In this document: positions 49,111 to 57,230 of the stretch, piece after piece | Layout: each line of letters opens with the position of its first letter | Numbering within the stretch: position 1 is the stretch's first letter | Assembly: GCA_046331175.1 (NCBI GenBank) | Contig: JAXLRI010000011.1 | Coordinates: 98,070-162,069, forward strand | Source: JAWKIW01 sp046331175 | Lineage (GTDB): Bacteria; Actinomycetota; Acidimicrobiia; Acidimicrobiales; Acidimicrobilacustridaceae | DNA: 64,000 nucleotides | Direction of reading: 5' to 3' | Made by a program: the position numbers and the translations under genes | Notes under the pieces: generated by a model | What the model was told of the DNA's origin: nothing | Seen by the model: the letters and a program-made list of their open reading frames with translations, nothing else | The model's database searches: none

Positions 49111-50130
49111 TCAGGACGCGCGCTCCTCGCGAACGCCGGGGTGGCGGGCGAAGCGCGTGGGGTCGGACCCGTGCACGGGATCGTCACTCGACCACGGCCA
49201 GCCGCCGAAGCCGGTGCGGCGGTAGTCGAGGAAGGCCTGCTCGATCTCGGCCTCCTCGTTCATCACGAACGGCCCGTACTGGGCGACCGGCTCACCGATG
49301 GGGCGGCCCTGCAGCACGAGGACGTCGACCTCGGCCGGACCGGCGACGAGCTCGACCGGCTCGTCGGTGCGCACCACGGCGGCGGTCGAGCCCTCGATCT
49401 CGTGGCCGCCGATGCGCAGCGACGGACCCTCGAAGAGGTACAGCGTGCGCACGGTGTCGGGATCGACGGTGGTGGGCAGCGTCCAGGTGGCACCGGCCTC
49501 CATGCGCACGTGCCAGATGGCCACCTCGGTGTCGGGGCGCGACGCCCACGAGCGGGGCGGCGGCGACGGCGGGACGAGGCCGCCCAGCTCACCGGCCACC
49601 ACGGTGACCTCGGTGGCGAGCCCGGCGTCGTCGACGGCGTGCAGGCGGGGGATGTCGCCGTCCCACAGCATCGTGAAGTGGCCGTCGACGAGCTTGTCCT
49701 CGGCGGGCAGGTTCAGCCAGATCTGGAACAGCTCGACGGGGTTGGGACCCGAGTCGTCGAGCAGCGGGAACATCTCGGAGTGCACGATGCCGCCACCGGC
49801 GGTCACCCACTGCACGTCGCCCCGGCCGAAGCGGGCGGCGGCGCCGAGCGAGTCGGAGTGGTCGATCAGGCCCTTCCGCACGTAGGTGACCGTCTCGAAG
49901 CCGCGGTGGGGGTGGGCCGGGAAGCCGGGCACGGTGAGGCCGTGGTACATCCGCCAGCCGTCGATGCCGGCGAAGTCCTGGCCCATGTCGCGGCCGTCGA
50001 GCGGCGCCGCCGGGCCGAACCGCTCGTTGCCGGCCGGGTAGGCGTCGTCGTGGTGGACGCAGAACAGGAACGGGTCGATGGTGGGCCACTGGAAGCCCAG
50101 CGGGACGGTCTGCAGCACGGGGTCGCTCAC
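49111..50130 (-). CDS. Pirin family protein
   Basis: A 339-residue bicupin. PAHPHRGFETVTYVRKG and HSEMF give the metal-binding His set of pirins (HPHRGFET... and IVHSE), and the second cupin covers the C-terminal half, ending with the FVMNEEAEIEQAFLDYRRTGFGGWPW signature typical of pirins. Pirins bind iron or other metals; some are quercetinases or redox sensors. The GTG at 50130 was chosen because TAGCCT lies 7 nt upstream; longer in-frame starts would run through the hairpin element at 50210. It may be co-transcribed with the aminotransferase and kinase-like genes. Confidence 0.92.
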   Translation of the reverse strand: MSDPVLQTVPLGFQWPTIDPFLFCVHHDDAYPAGNERFGPAAPLDGRDMGQDFAGIDGWRMYHGLTVPGFPAHPHRGFETVTYVRKGLIDHSDSLGAAARFGRGDVQWVTAGGGIVHSEMFPLLDDSGPNPVELFQIWLNLPAEDKLVDGHFTMLWDGDIPRLHAVDDAGLATEVTVVAGELGGLVPPSPPPRSWASRPDTEVAIWHVRMEAGATWTLPTTVDPDTVRTLYLFEGPSLRIGGHEIEGSTAAVVRTDEPVELVAGPAEVDVLVLQGRPIGEPVAQYGPFVMNEEAEIEQAFLDYRRTGFGGWPWSSDDPVHGSDPTRFARHPGVREERAS

Positions 50131-50137
50131 CCGCCCC

Positions 50138-50143
50138 AGGCTA
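50138..50143 (-). promoter_or_regulatory. -10 box TAGCCT, leaderless promoter
   Basis: TAGCCT on the minus strand ends 7 nt before the pirin GTG at 50130. Confidence 0.6.
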
Positions 50144-50209
50144 CGGGCCGCCGTCGCCTGCCCCGCCCCGCGCCGCCCCCCAGTCCCCCAGCTCCCCAAT
50201 CCCCAACTC

Positions 50210-50246
50210 CCCGCGATTCCGAGGCACCAAGCCTCGGAATCGCGGG
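50210..50246. repeat. Hairpin element, copy 1 (16-bp perfect stem, ACCAA loop)
   Basis: CCCGCGATTCCGAGGC pairs perfectly with GCCTCGGAATCGCGGG around the loop ACCAA. It sits between the divergent pirin and MOSC promoters. Copy 2 at 56151-56197 has the same loop and two compensated base-pair changes. Confidence 0.95.
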
Positions 50247-50283
50247 AACTTCGGGCTCGAGGCGGGCCGGCCCGGTGCTGTGC

Positions 50284-50289
50284 GAGCAT
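50284..50289 (+). promoter_or_regulatory. -10-like box GAGCAT, leaderless
   Basis: GAGCAT ends 7 nt before the MOSC ATG at 50297. Confidence 0.45.
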
Positions 50290-50296
50290 CGGACCC

Positions 50297-51097
50297 ATGA
50301 CCGTGCTGGGGACCGTGACCACCTGCTACCGCTACCCCGTGAAGTCGATGCAGGGCCTCGCCGTCGACGAGGTCGCGGTGGGCCCGACCGGCATCGCGGG
50401 CGATCGCGCCTACGGGCTGATCGACGTGGCCAGCGGACGGCTGCTCGCCGCCAAGCGCACCGCCGCCCTGCTCGAGGCAACCGCCGACGACGCCGCCATC
50501 ACGCTCCCCGACGGCTCGCGCATCGGCGTGGACGACCCCGATGCCTCGGCCCGGCTCTCGGCGTGGCTCGGGCGCGAGGTCGAGCTGCGCCGGGCCGGCG
50601 ACGCGAGCGGCACCGGCGGCGACGAGGCGCTCACCTACGAGATGACGTTCGACCCGCCCGACGACGACGCCGAGGTGTTCGACATCCCCGTGCCGCCGGG
50701 GACGTTCCTCGACCTGGCGGCCCTGCACGTGGTCACCACCGCCACGCTCGACGGGTGCGCTGCCGCCCGCCCCGACCTCGACTGGGACGTGCGCCGCTTC
50801 CGCCCGAACATCGTGGTCGAGGCCGAGGGCGAGCCGTTCGTCGAGCAGTCGTGGGCCGGGCGACCGGTGCGCATCGGCGACGTCGCGCTGACCGACATCA
50901 TGGCCACCGTCCGCTGCGCCATGCCGCTGCGGGCCCAGCCGAGCCTCGACCAGCAACCCCGCCTCGACCGCCAGCCCGGCCTGTTCCAGGCCATCACCGA
51001 GCTCAACACCGAGATCCCCAACCACCTCGGCATCTACGCCGGGGTGGGCGTGCCGGGCACCATCCGCGTCGGCGACCCGGTCACCGTCGACGACTGA
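50297..51097 (+). CDS. MOSC-domain protein (YcbX-like)
   Basis: A 266-residue protein. The N-terminal beta-barrel domain begins CYRYPVKSMQGL, and the MOSC domain covers about 130-265 with RRFRPNIVVE and a Cys in TVRCAMPLRAQ that may hold the molybdenum cofactor. Such proteins reduce N-hydroxylated or N-oxide compounds with a redox partner. No ferredoxin-like C-terminal domain is fused, so a separate partner is required. A GAGCAT box 7 nt upstream supports the ATG. It is divergent from the pirin gene and convergent with the flavoprotein gene at 51144. Confidence 0.88.
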   Translation: MTVLGTVTTCYRYPVKSMQGLAVDEVAVGPTGIAGDRAYGLIDVASGRLLAAKRTAALLEATADDAAITLPDGSRIGVDDPDASARLSAWLGREVELRRAGDASGTGGDEALTYEMTFDPPDDDAEVFDIPVPPGTFLDLAALHVVTTATLDGCAAARPDLDWDVRRFRPNIVVEAEGEPFVEQSWAGRPVRIGDVALTDIMATVRCAMPLRAQPSLDQQPRLDRQPGLFQAITELNTEIPNHLGIYAGVGVPGTIRVGDPVTVDD

Positions 51098-51104
51098 CGA
51101 GCCG

Positions 51105-51124
51105 GCGCCGCGCGACCGCGGCGC
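51105..51124. terminator. Bidirectional hairpin after the MOSC gene
   Basis: GCGCCGCG pairs with CGCGGCGC around a CGAC loop, 7 nt after the MOSC stop and 19 nt from the convergent flavoprotein gene. Confidence 0.55.
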
Positions 51125-51143
51125 GTCGGGCCGGTCGCGAGAG

Positions 51144-52271
51144 TCAGTCGGCGGCGCGGGCGGCGAGCAGGCTGCGGGCCAGGTCGACGGCGGCCGACGG
51201 GCCGGCGAAGAAGTGCTGGGACCCGGCGTGCAGGTCGCGGAAGCCGCGCTGGATGGGTCCGTCGCGCAGCGCCTTGGTGCCGGCCAGCAGGTAGGCCTGG
51301 CGGGCGATGTCGGCGCCGCCCTGGTTGACCTGCCGGCAGCTCTCGCGCACGAGGTTGGCGGTGACCTCCGACAGGGCGCCGTGGGCGGCGACCTCGGCGA
51401 CGGCGTCGGTGAGCACCTGGCGCACCCAGGCCCTGCCGGCGAGGTAGCGGCCCTCCAGCTCGCCGAGCTCGTACAGGAACCGCTCGTCGTCGGCCAGGCT
51501 CGACGTGGCACCCAGGCGGGTGGTGCCCGCGGCGATGGCCTCCACCTCGTCGAGCACCCGGCGGGTGACCCCGAGCGCCCAGCCGGCGTGGCCGGCGGCG
51601 GTGAGGGGCAGCACGCCCAGGGCGTACATGGGGCCGCCCCGGTGCACCGTGGGGGCGAAGAAGTCGAAGGCGTGACGGGTGGGCACCCGCACGTCGCGCA
51701 CGAGGTAGTCGTAGCTGGCGGTGGCCTGCAGGCCGAGGACGTCCCAGTTGCCCTTCAGCTCGGCCTCGGTCGCCGGGAAGCAGGCGAACAGGTAGGCCGG
51801 GTCGGTGCCGTCCTCGGGCGTGGTGAGCACGCCGGCGCCGGCCCACTGGGCGTGCACGATGCCGCTGCCGAACTGGTAGTCGCCGGTGAGGACCAGCTCG
51901 TCACCGTCGACGGCGGCCACGCCGTTGGGGGCGAACTGGCCGGCCATGCGGGGGACGCCGTCGGCGAACACGTCGGCGACGCCGTCGTCGGGCAGGTACG
52001 CACCGAAGTAGGCGGCGGTGAGGTCGGATGCGAAGAAGCACCAGCCGAGCGACCCGTCGGCGCGCGACACCTCCTCGTAGACGTCGATGATGTCGGCCAG
52101 CTCCAGCTCCTGGCCGCCGACCTCGCGCGGCACGAGCAGGCCGGACAGCCCGGCGTCGTCGAGCGCCTCGAGCGAGGACAGCGGCAGCGGCTCGCCGGCC
52201 GGCGTGGTGGCAGCAGCGGTGTCGAGCTGGTCGAACAGGTCCCGGGCGGCGTCGAGCTGGGGCGTCGTCAT
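51144..52271 (-). CDS. Acyl-CoA-dehydrogenase-like flavoprotein (possible flavin-dependent hydroxylase)
   Basis: A 375-residue protein of the acyl-CoA dehydrogenase superfamily. The N-terminal helical domain contains GLSGLLVPREVGGQELELADIIDVYEEVSRADGSLGWC. The middle beta domain includes YQFGSGIVHAQW and WDVLGLQATASYDY, and the C-terminal helical bundle carries RESCRQVNQGG and FRDLHAGSQHFF. The SGIVHAQW/HAGSQHFF pattern is closer to HsaA/HpaB-like group D oxygenases than to true dehydrogenases. A partner reductase would be needed and is not nearby. It is the single gene between convergent and same-strand neighbours, 59 nt downstream of the aminotransferase gene. Confidence 0.82.
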   Translation of the reverse strand: MTTPQLDAARDLFDQLDTAAATTPAGEPLPLSSLEALDDAGLSGLLVPREVGGQELELADIIDVYEEVSRADGSLGWCFFASDLTAAYFGAYLPDDGVADVFADGVPRMAGQFAPNGVAAVDGDELVLTGDYQFGSGIVHAQWAGAGVLTTPEDGTDPAYLFACFPATEAELKGNWDVLGLQATASYDYLVRDVRVPTRHAFDFFAPTVHRGGPMYALGVLPLTAAGHAGWALGVTRRVLDEVEAIAAGTTRLGATSSLADDERFLYELGELEGRYLAGRAWVRQVLTDAVAEVAAHGALSEVTANLVRESCRQVNQGGADIARQAYLLAGTKALRDGPIQRGFRDLHAGSQHFFAGPSAAVDLARSLLAARAAD

Positions 52272-52330
52272 GGCCGACAGCGAAGCAGACCCGGCCGCCC
52301 CATGCCCGTCGTCGGCTCCCCCGACGCGGA

Positions 52331-53491
52331 TCAGGCCGGGCCGCGTGCGGCGAGGTGGTCGCGCAGGCGGGCGAGCGAGGTCGGGACGTCCCGGCGACCG
52401 AGCCCCATGCGGAACCGGTCGGCGGGCACCTCGGCGAGCGTCGAGCGGTAGATGGACGCCGGCAGCAGGACGACCCCCGCCTCCTCGACGGCCCGTCGGC
52501 ACATCACCTCGACGCCGTCGTCTCCCAGGTACCGGCCGAAGGTGACGCAGCCGCCGTCGGGCGGATCGACGACGAACCGGTCGGCGTGCTCGGCCACGAA
52601 GTCGGCCACCACCGGCCCGTTGGCGGCGACGATCGCCCGGTTGCGCTCCCGGATCTGGGCACCGTGCCGAAGGGCCACGGCGGCGAGGTGCTCGCTCGGG
52701 CCGGCGTTGCAGATCGTCGTGTAGTGCTTGGCCCGCTCGAGCCGCTCCAGCACGGAGTGGTCGCGGCAGGCCAGCCACCCGACGCGCAGGCCGGGCAGGC
52801 CGTACGCCTTGGACACCACGTTGAGCGACAGGGCGGTGCCCGACAGGTCGGCGGCCTGGGCGAGCGTCCGGCTCGGATCGACCTCGATCCCGCGGTAGAC
52901 CTCGTCGGCGAAGAGCCGGATGCCCCGCTCGTCGCACAGCGCCACCAGCTCGGCCCACGTCTCGTGGTCGGGGACGAAGCCGGTCGGGTTGTTCGGCACG
53001 TTCACGGCGACCAGGCGCGTGGTGGGGCGCAGGAGCGAGCGCAGCCGGTCGAGGTCGAGGGCCCACCGCAGGTCGTCACCGGAGCCGGACCACAGCGGCA
53101 GGCCGTCGACGTCGGCGCCGCTGGCGATCGTGACCGACTCGAGCGATTGGTAGTTCGGCACGGTCACGATGGCGTGGTCGCCCGGACCGACCAGCAGCTG
53201 GAGCGCCCAGAACATGGCCTCCTCGGCGCCGGCGAAGCACAGCACGTGGTCGGCGTCGACCTCGTCGTAGGTGGCCGCCACCGCGGCGCGCAGCTCGTCG
53301 GTGCCCCACGTCGGCAGGTAGCCCAGGGACAGGTCGAGGAACCGGTCGCGGGCGTCGTCGCGGTCGAGGGCCAGCAGCTCGGCGATGGTCAGGCTCTCGG
53401 CGTCGGATGCGGTCAGGTTGTGCTCGGCGGCGAACTCCCAGCGACCGAGGTGCACCTCGAGGGCGAAGTCGGGCAGGTCCAGTCCGGGCAT
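52331..53491 (-). CDS. Class I/II PLP-dependent aminotransferase
   Basis: A 386-residue fold-type I enzyme. NVPNNPTG (164-171), LFADEVYRG (193-201, Asp196 and Tyr199) and VVSKAYGLPGLRVGW (Lys228 is the PLP lysine) are intact, with an Arg near the C-terminus in DRFRMGLGR for the substrate carboxylate. Sequence style resembles the aspartate/capreomycidine-like group of single-domain aminotransferases; the substrate cannot be assigned. The ATG at 53491 is preceded by TACACA 6 nt upstream. It is divergent from the serine hydrolase gene and 59 nt upstream of the flavoprotein gene. Confidence 0.9.
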   Translation of the reverse strand: MPGLDLPDFALEVHLGRWEFAAEHNLTASDAESLTIAELLALDRDDARDRFLDLSLGYLPTWGTDELRAAVAATYDEVDADHVLCFAGAEEAMFWALQLLVGPGDHAIVTVPNYQSLESVTIASGADVDGLPLWSGSGDDLRWALDLDRLRSLLRPTTRLVAVNVPNNPTGFVPDHETWAELVALCDERGIRLFADEVYRGIEVDPSRTLAQAADLSGTALSLNVVSKAYGLPGLRVGWLACRDHSVLERLERAKHYTTICNAGPSEHLAAVALRHGAQIRERNRAIVAANGPVVADFVAEHADRFVVDPPDGGCVTFGRYLGDDGVEVMCRRAVEEAGVVLLPASIYRSTLAEVPADRFRMGLGRRDVPTSLARLRDHLAARGPA

Positions 53492-53535
53492 CGCTGGTGT
53501 GTACCACGCCGGCCACCCAGCACCCGGGCTCGCGC

Positions 53536-53541
53536 CAGAAT
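53536..53541 (+). promoter_or_regulatory. -10-like box CAGAAT, leaderless
   Basis: CAGAAT ends 7 nt before the GTG at 53549 and matches the downstream half of the consensus. Confidence 0.35.
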
Positions 53542-53548
53542 CTCGATC

Positions 53549-54712
53549 GTGGACGATCTGAGCGCTCCGATCGACGGCACGGTCGACCCCGCGTTCGCCG
53601 GCGTGCGCGAGGCGTTCGCCGACGGCTTCGCATCGCTCGGCGAGCACGGGGCGGCGGTGTGCGTGGTGGTCGACGGCCGGGTCGTCGTCGACCTGTGGGG
53701 CGGCTGGGCCGACCAGGCCGACACCCGGGCGTGGCGGGCCGACACGCTCGTCAACGCCTTCTCGGTCGGCAAGGGGATGGTGGCCGTGCTGGCCGCCCAG
53801 CTCGTGGGCGAGGGTGTGCTCGATGTCGACGACCGGGTCGCCGGCCACTGGCCGGAGTTCGCCGTCCACGGCAAGGACGAGGTGACCATCCGCCAGCTGC
53901 TGTCGCACCAGGCCGGGGTGCCGGCGTTCCACGACCGCGTGCCGCCCCGCCTGATGTTCGACTGGCCGGCCATGACCGCCGCGCTCGCCGCCGAGGCCCC
54001 GTGGTGGGAGCCCGGCACGGCCCACGGCTACCACGTCAACACCTTCGGCTTCCTGGTGGGCGAGGTGCTGCGGCGGATCACGGGCCGCTCCGTCGGCGAG
54101 CTGCTGCGCGACCGCATCGCCGGGCCGCTCGACGCCGACGTCCACCTCGGCCTGCCCGCCGCCGAGGACCACCGCACCGCCGAGTTCGGCTGGCCCGACC
54201 CGCCCCCGCCCGAGGTCACCCCCGAGGGCCTGGGCGACGACGAGCGGATGCGCTACCACGCCTACTTCGACCCGTCGGGGCTGTCGGGTGCCGGCCTGGT
54301 CAACACCAGGGCGTGGCGGGCGGCCGAGATGCCGTCGACCAACACCCACGCCTCGGCGCGCGGCGTGGCTCGCGTCTACGCCGCCCTCCTGCCCGAGGGA
54401 CGACGAGCAGCAGACACGCCCGCGCTGGTCGACCCGGGCGCGCTGGCCGACGCGATCACCGAGCAGTCGGCCGGCGTCGACCGCGTGCTCGACCGCCCCA
54501 GCCGGTTCGGCCTCGGCTTCCAGCTCACCCAGCCCGAGCGGCGCCTCGGCCCCAACCCCGGCGCGTTCGGCCACTTCGGTGCGGGTGGGTCGCTCGGCTT
54601 CGTCGATCCCGACGCCGGTGTGGCCTTCGGCTACGTGATGGACCAGCTCGGCGCCCGCTGGCGCAACCCCCGCAACGAGGCGCTCATGGACGCCGTCTAC
54701 GCCTCGCTCTGA
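53549..54712 (+). CDS. Serine hydrolase, beta-lactamase class C fold (EstB-like)
   Basis: A 387-residue penicillin-binding-fold hydrolase. SVGK (Ser72, Lys75) is the nucleophile motif, LLSHQAGVP (about 120-128) and GYHVNTFGFLVGEVLRRITG (about 158-177, Tyr as the general base) follow EstB-type esterases, and FGHFGAGGSLGFVDPD is the third motif (HxG in place of KTG). No signal peptide is present, which favours a cytoplasmic esterase rather than a beta-lactamase. The GTG start is supported by CAGAAT 7 nt upstream. Confidence 0.88.
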   Translation: MDDLSAPIDGTVDPAFAGVREAFADGFASLGEHGAAVCVVVDGRVVVDLWGGWADQADTRAWRADTLVNAFSVGKGMVAVLAAQLVGEGVLDVDDRVAGHWPEFAVHGKDEVTIRQLLSHQAGVPAFHDRVPPRLMFDWPAMTAALAAEAPWWEPGTAHGYHVNTFGFLVGEVLRRITGRSVGELLRDRIAGPLDADVHLGLPAAEDHRTAEFGWPDPPPPEVTPEGLGDDERMRYHAYFDPSGLSGAGLVNTRAWRAAEMPSTNTHASARGVARVYAALLPEGRRAADTPALVDPGALADAITEQSAGVDRVLDRPSRFGLGFQLTQPERRLGPNPGAFGHFGAGGSLGFVDPDAGVAFGYVMDQLGARWRNPRNEALMDAVYASL

Positions 54713-54794
54713 CCCCGACCCCCGAACCCGACCGGCCGGAACGCGCGAACCCGACCGGGCCGACCGGCACGAAGGGCCGAGCCAGCCGAGCCGG

Positions 54795-56072
54795 TCAGCC
54801 CGACGCGGTGGCGGCGCGGGCCTGCGATGCCGCGAGGCGCTCGAGGTCGCCCATGGCCAGGTTGGCGTCGGCCATGTGCGATCCCCAGTTGGCCGGCAGC
54901 CCGCGGCGCAGCGTCTCCACTCGGGGATCGGACGGGTTGCCGGTCACCGAGACCTCCAGCACCGAGCGACCGTTGCGCACCACGCACTCGGCGGTGAGCT
55001 GGCCGGCCAGCGCCACCCATGGGGTGGTGACCGCCTGGTCGCCGCCCAGCGCCTTGGCACCCTCGGCCGCCGGGTAGTAGCCGGTCACCGGCGCGGCCCC
55101 GCCCCCGAGCGCCGCCGGGTTGGTGCAGCCGGCCACCCGACCCGAGCCGGCCGAGCCGAACAGGCTGTTGTCGGGCGGCGGCGCCGTCGCGGGGAAGCTG
55201 GCGAAGGTGACCACGCAGCCGACCTGGTCGGCGGTGCGGCACAGCGGGATGTTCTGCAGGTCGCCACCGACGTCCTTGCCCGGGGGCACGCCGATGCTCG
55301 TGCCGAGCAGGTAGGCGCTCACCAGCCGCTGCCGCAGCAGGGGCTCCCTGTCGACCTCCTCCACCAGCAGCCGCTTGAGCACGCCGGCCCCCTGCGAGTG
55401 GCCCACCAGGATCACGCCCCGGCCCTGGTTGTCGTTGGCCAGGTAGTGCTTCCACGCCGCCAGCACGTCGCCGTAGGCCAGCTCGCGGGCCTTGGCGGTG
55501 TCGTCACCGGCCTCGGCGCCGGCCTGGCGGCGCAGCAGCGAGCCGAGCGTGAGCTGGCGGTACACGGGGGCGAAGACGCGGCACGTGCTGTTCAGCCGGG
55601 CCACCTGGTTGATCGTCGCCCAGACCTCGTTGTCGGCCTCGGGCTCGAGGTCGCTGTTCAGACCCGGGTCGTTGCTGATGGTCGGGTAGACGTAGAAGCA
55701 GTCGATCGGCGGGTCGGCGGCCTTGGCGTGGGGCTCGACCGCGGTGGTCCCGTCGGGGCGCAGGACCGTGGCGGTCAGGTCGCGGTCGCACACGTCCTCG
55801 GTGGCGTTGCCGGGGCGGCACATCCAGTGCTGGCCGTCGGCGTACTGCGGGCTGGAGAAGCCGGCGTAGCCCGCCGGCAGCTCGGTCGCCCGCCGCGGGG
55901 TCGTCCCTCCGGCGCCAGGGGCCGAGCCCGGCGACGCCGTGGTCGATGAGGCCGCGGTGGACGCCGAGGTGGTCGCCGGCGCGGCGGTGGTCGACGAGGA
56001 CCCGCTCGAGCAGGCCGACGCCACCACGAGCAGGCCCGCCGCCGCCGCCACGAACCCCCCACGTCGCCGCAT
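54795..56072 (-). CDS. DUF3089 alpha/beta-hydrolase lipoprotein
   Basis: A 425-residue exported lipoprotein. The lipobox VASAC places the lipidated Cys near 21. A Ser/Thr/Ala linker leads to the DUF3089 domain: DCFYVYPTIS, FAPVYRQLT, AYGDVLAAWKHYL and VGHSQGAGVLKRL with the nucleophile Ser in GHSQG. Several Cys residues (MCRPGN, DVCDRD, CRTADQVGCVV, GCTNPA) probably form disulfides. DUF3089 proteins are lipase or esterase-like; the substrate is unknown. TACCCT 7 nt before the ATG fixes the start. It is divergent from the carotenoid-type gene, with hairpin copy 2 between them. Confidence 0.88.
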   Translation of the reverse strand: MRRRGGFVAAAAGLLVVASACSSGSSSTTAAPATTSASTAASSTTASPGSAPGAGGTTPRRATELPAGYAGFSSPQYADGQHWMCRPGNATEDVCDRDLTATVLRPDGTTAVEPHAKAADPPIDCFYVYPTISNDPGLNSDLEPEADNEVWATINQVARLNSTCRVFAPVYRQLTLGSLLRRQAGAEAGDDTAKARELAYGDVLAAWKHYLANDNQGRGVILVGHSQGAGVLKRLLVEEVDREPLLRQRLVSAYLLGTSIGVPPGKDVGGDLQNIPLCRTADQVGCVVTFASFPATAPPPDNSLFGSAGSGRVAGCTNPAALGGGAAPVTGYYPAAEGAKALGGDQAVTTPWVALAGQLTAECVVRNGRSVLEVSVTGNPSDPRVETLRRGLPANWGSHMADANLAMGDLERLAASQARAATASG

Positions 56073-56079
56073 GGGACCG

Positions 56080-56085
56080 AGGGTA
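56080..56085 (-). promoter_or_regulatory. -10 box TACCCT, leaderless promoter
   Basis: TACCCT on the minus strand ends 7 nt before the DUF3089 ATG at 56072. Confidence 0.6.
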
Positions 56086-56150
56086 GGCGGGACGACCCCA
56101 CCGTGGCCGATCAGACCGGCCCTCCGACCGCCTCCGACCGCCTCCTCCCC

Positions 56151-56197
56151 AACTTCCCGCGATTCTGGGGCACCAAGCCCCAGAATCGCGGGAAGTT
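56151..56197. repeat. Hairpin element, copy 2 (21-bp perfect stem, ACCAA loop)
   Basis: AACTTCCCGCGATTCTGGGG+C pairs perfectly with its complement around ACCAA. Compared with copy 1, one C-G pair is T-A and one A-T pair is G-C, so the structure is kept while the sequence changes. It again lies between divergent genes. Confidence 0.95.
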
Positions 56198-56236
56198 CGC
56201 GCAGAGACGGGGGCGGGGGCGGGGCCGCGCACGGAA

Positions 56237-56254
56237 CCTGACACGGGTGTCAGG
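56237..56254. promoter_or_regulatory. Operator palindrome CCTGACACGGGTGTCAGG over the -35 box
   Basis: A perfect 8-bp inverted repeat with a 2-nt centre covers the CTGACA -35 hexamer of the carotenoid-type gene, a classic site for a dimeric repressor such as a TetR-family protein. Confidence 0.65.
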
Positions 56255-56267
56255 GAATGGGTAGCCT
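56238..56267 (+). promoter_or_regulatory. Promoter CTGACA-18-TAGCCT
   Basis: The -35 CTGACA (56238-56243) and -10 TAGCCT (56262-56267) are 18 bp apart. The predicted mRNA has a leader of about 60 nt ending in GGGGAGGTG before the ATG at 56333. Confidence 0.6.
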
Positions 56268-56332
56268 CGGGCGGTCGGGTGACGGGTGCCGCGTGGGCGG
56301 GCACCGCGGCGCCGCGTTGGGGAGGTGTCGCC

Positions 56333-57208
56333 ATGGGCGAGCAGATCGTCGGCACGCTGGTCGGCCGCTGGTACGTGACGCTGTTCGGCATCACGTTCGT
56401 CGTGCTGGCCAGCCGGCACCTGGGCTGGAAGAAGACCGGCATCTACACCGCCGCCGCGCTCGTGGTCGGCGTGCTCGCGGAGAACGGGTCGGTCCGCTAC
56501 GGCATCCCCTACACCCGCTACGCCTTCAACGACGACCTGCGCGGCCACGAGCTGTTCGTCGGCGACGTCCCGCTCATGGTGTCGCTCAGCTACACGTTCA
56601 TGTCCTACTTCGCCTTCGCCTCGGCCCGGCTGGTCGTCGGCGGCCCCTACCGCACCCGCTCCCGCATGCCGGCGCTCGAGTTCGTCGTGGCGGTGATGAT
56701 GGGCGTGTGGGCGATCTGGGTGGTCGACCCGGTGAGCCGCCTCGGCGCCCACTTCTTCCTCGGCGAGCTGTTCCGCTACGGCGGCCCCGGCTTCTGGTTC
56801 GGTCTGCCCCTCGGCAGCCAGCTCGGCTTCACGCTCACCGTGGCCATCCTCGTCGGCGTCCTCACCTGGCTCATGCGCGACGAGCCCAACCGCGACGTCG
56901 ACGGCGTGCTGCACCACCCCCACGTCGCCGCGCTGGGCGGCTACTTCGGCCAGGTGCTGTTCATGACCGGCACGGCCTTCGTCGTCGCCCGCACCAGCAG
57001 CGACCCCGCCGTGGTGCAGCTGGCCGACACCCTGGCCGGGTCGACCTTCCTGCTGGCCATCCCCGCCGTGCTGATGACGGCGGTGCACTGGCGCTCGATG
57101 ACGCTGGCCCGCCGTGACGCGCAGTCCACGACGACGGCCACGTCGACGGCCGACGCCCCCACCGCGGACGTGTCGCCGAACGCTCCCGAGCCGTCGCCCC
57201 GCGCGTAG
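56333..57208 (+). CDS. Carotenoid-biosynthesis-type membrane protein (CruF-like)
   Basis: A 291-residue protein with about seven membrane helices. SVRYGIPYTRYAFNDDLRGHELFVGDVPLMVSLSYTFMSYFA is the conserved core of the DUF422/CruF-type family, and LEFVVAVMMGVWAIWVVDPVSRL is the next block. CruF is a carotenoid 1',2'-hydratase; related proteins have unknown activity. The ATG at 56333 has a strong GGGGAGGTG upstream; a GTG at 56279 would need a start 11 nt from the -10 box. Transcription appears repressible through the palindrome at 56237. No phytoene synthase or desaturase is in the window. Confidence 0.75.
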   Translation: MGEQIVGTLVGRWYVTLFGITFVVLASRHLGWKKTGIYTAAALVVGVLAENGSVRYGIPYTRYAFNDDLRGHELFVGDVPLMVSLSYTFMSYFAFASARLVVGGPYRTRSRMPALEFVVAVMMGVWAIWVVDPVSRLGAHFFLGELFRYGGPGFWFGLPLGSQLGFTLTVAILVGVLTWLMRDEPNRDVDGVLHHPHVAALGGYFGQVLFMTGTAFVVARTSSDPAVVQLADTLAGSTFLLAIPAVLMTAVHWRSMTLARRDAQSTTTATSTADAPTADVSPNAPEPSPRA

Positions 57209-57230
57209 GAGCGGCGGCTACGCGCCGCTC
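57209..57230. terminator. Bidirectional hairpin at the carotenoid / monooxygenase junction
   Basis: GAGCGGCG pairs with CGCCGCTC around GCTACG. It starts directly after the carotenoid-type stop and overlaps the last codons of the convergent monooxygenase gene, which ends 10 nt away. Confidence 0.5.

Noticed and set aside
53549..54712. A true class C beta-lactamase conferring resistance
   Set aside because: There is no signal peptide, the KTG motif is HxG and the Tyr motif is of the EstB esterase type, so a cytoplasmic esterase is more likely.
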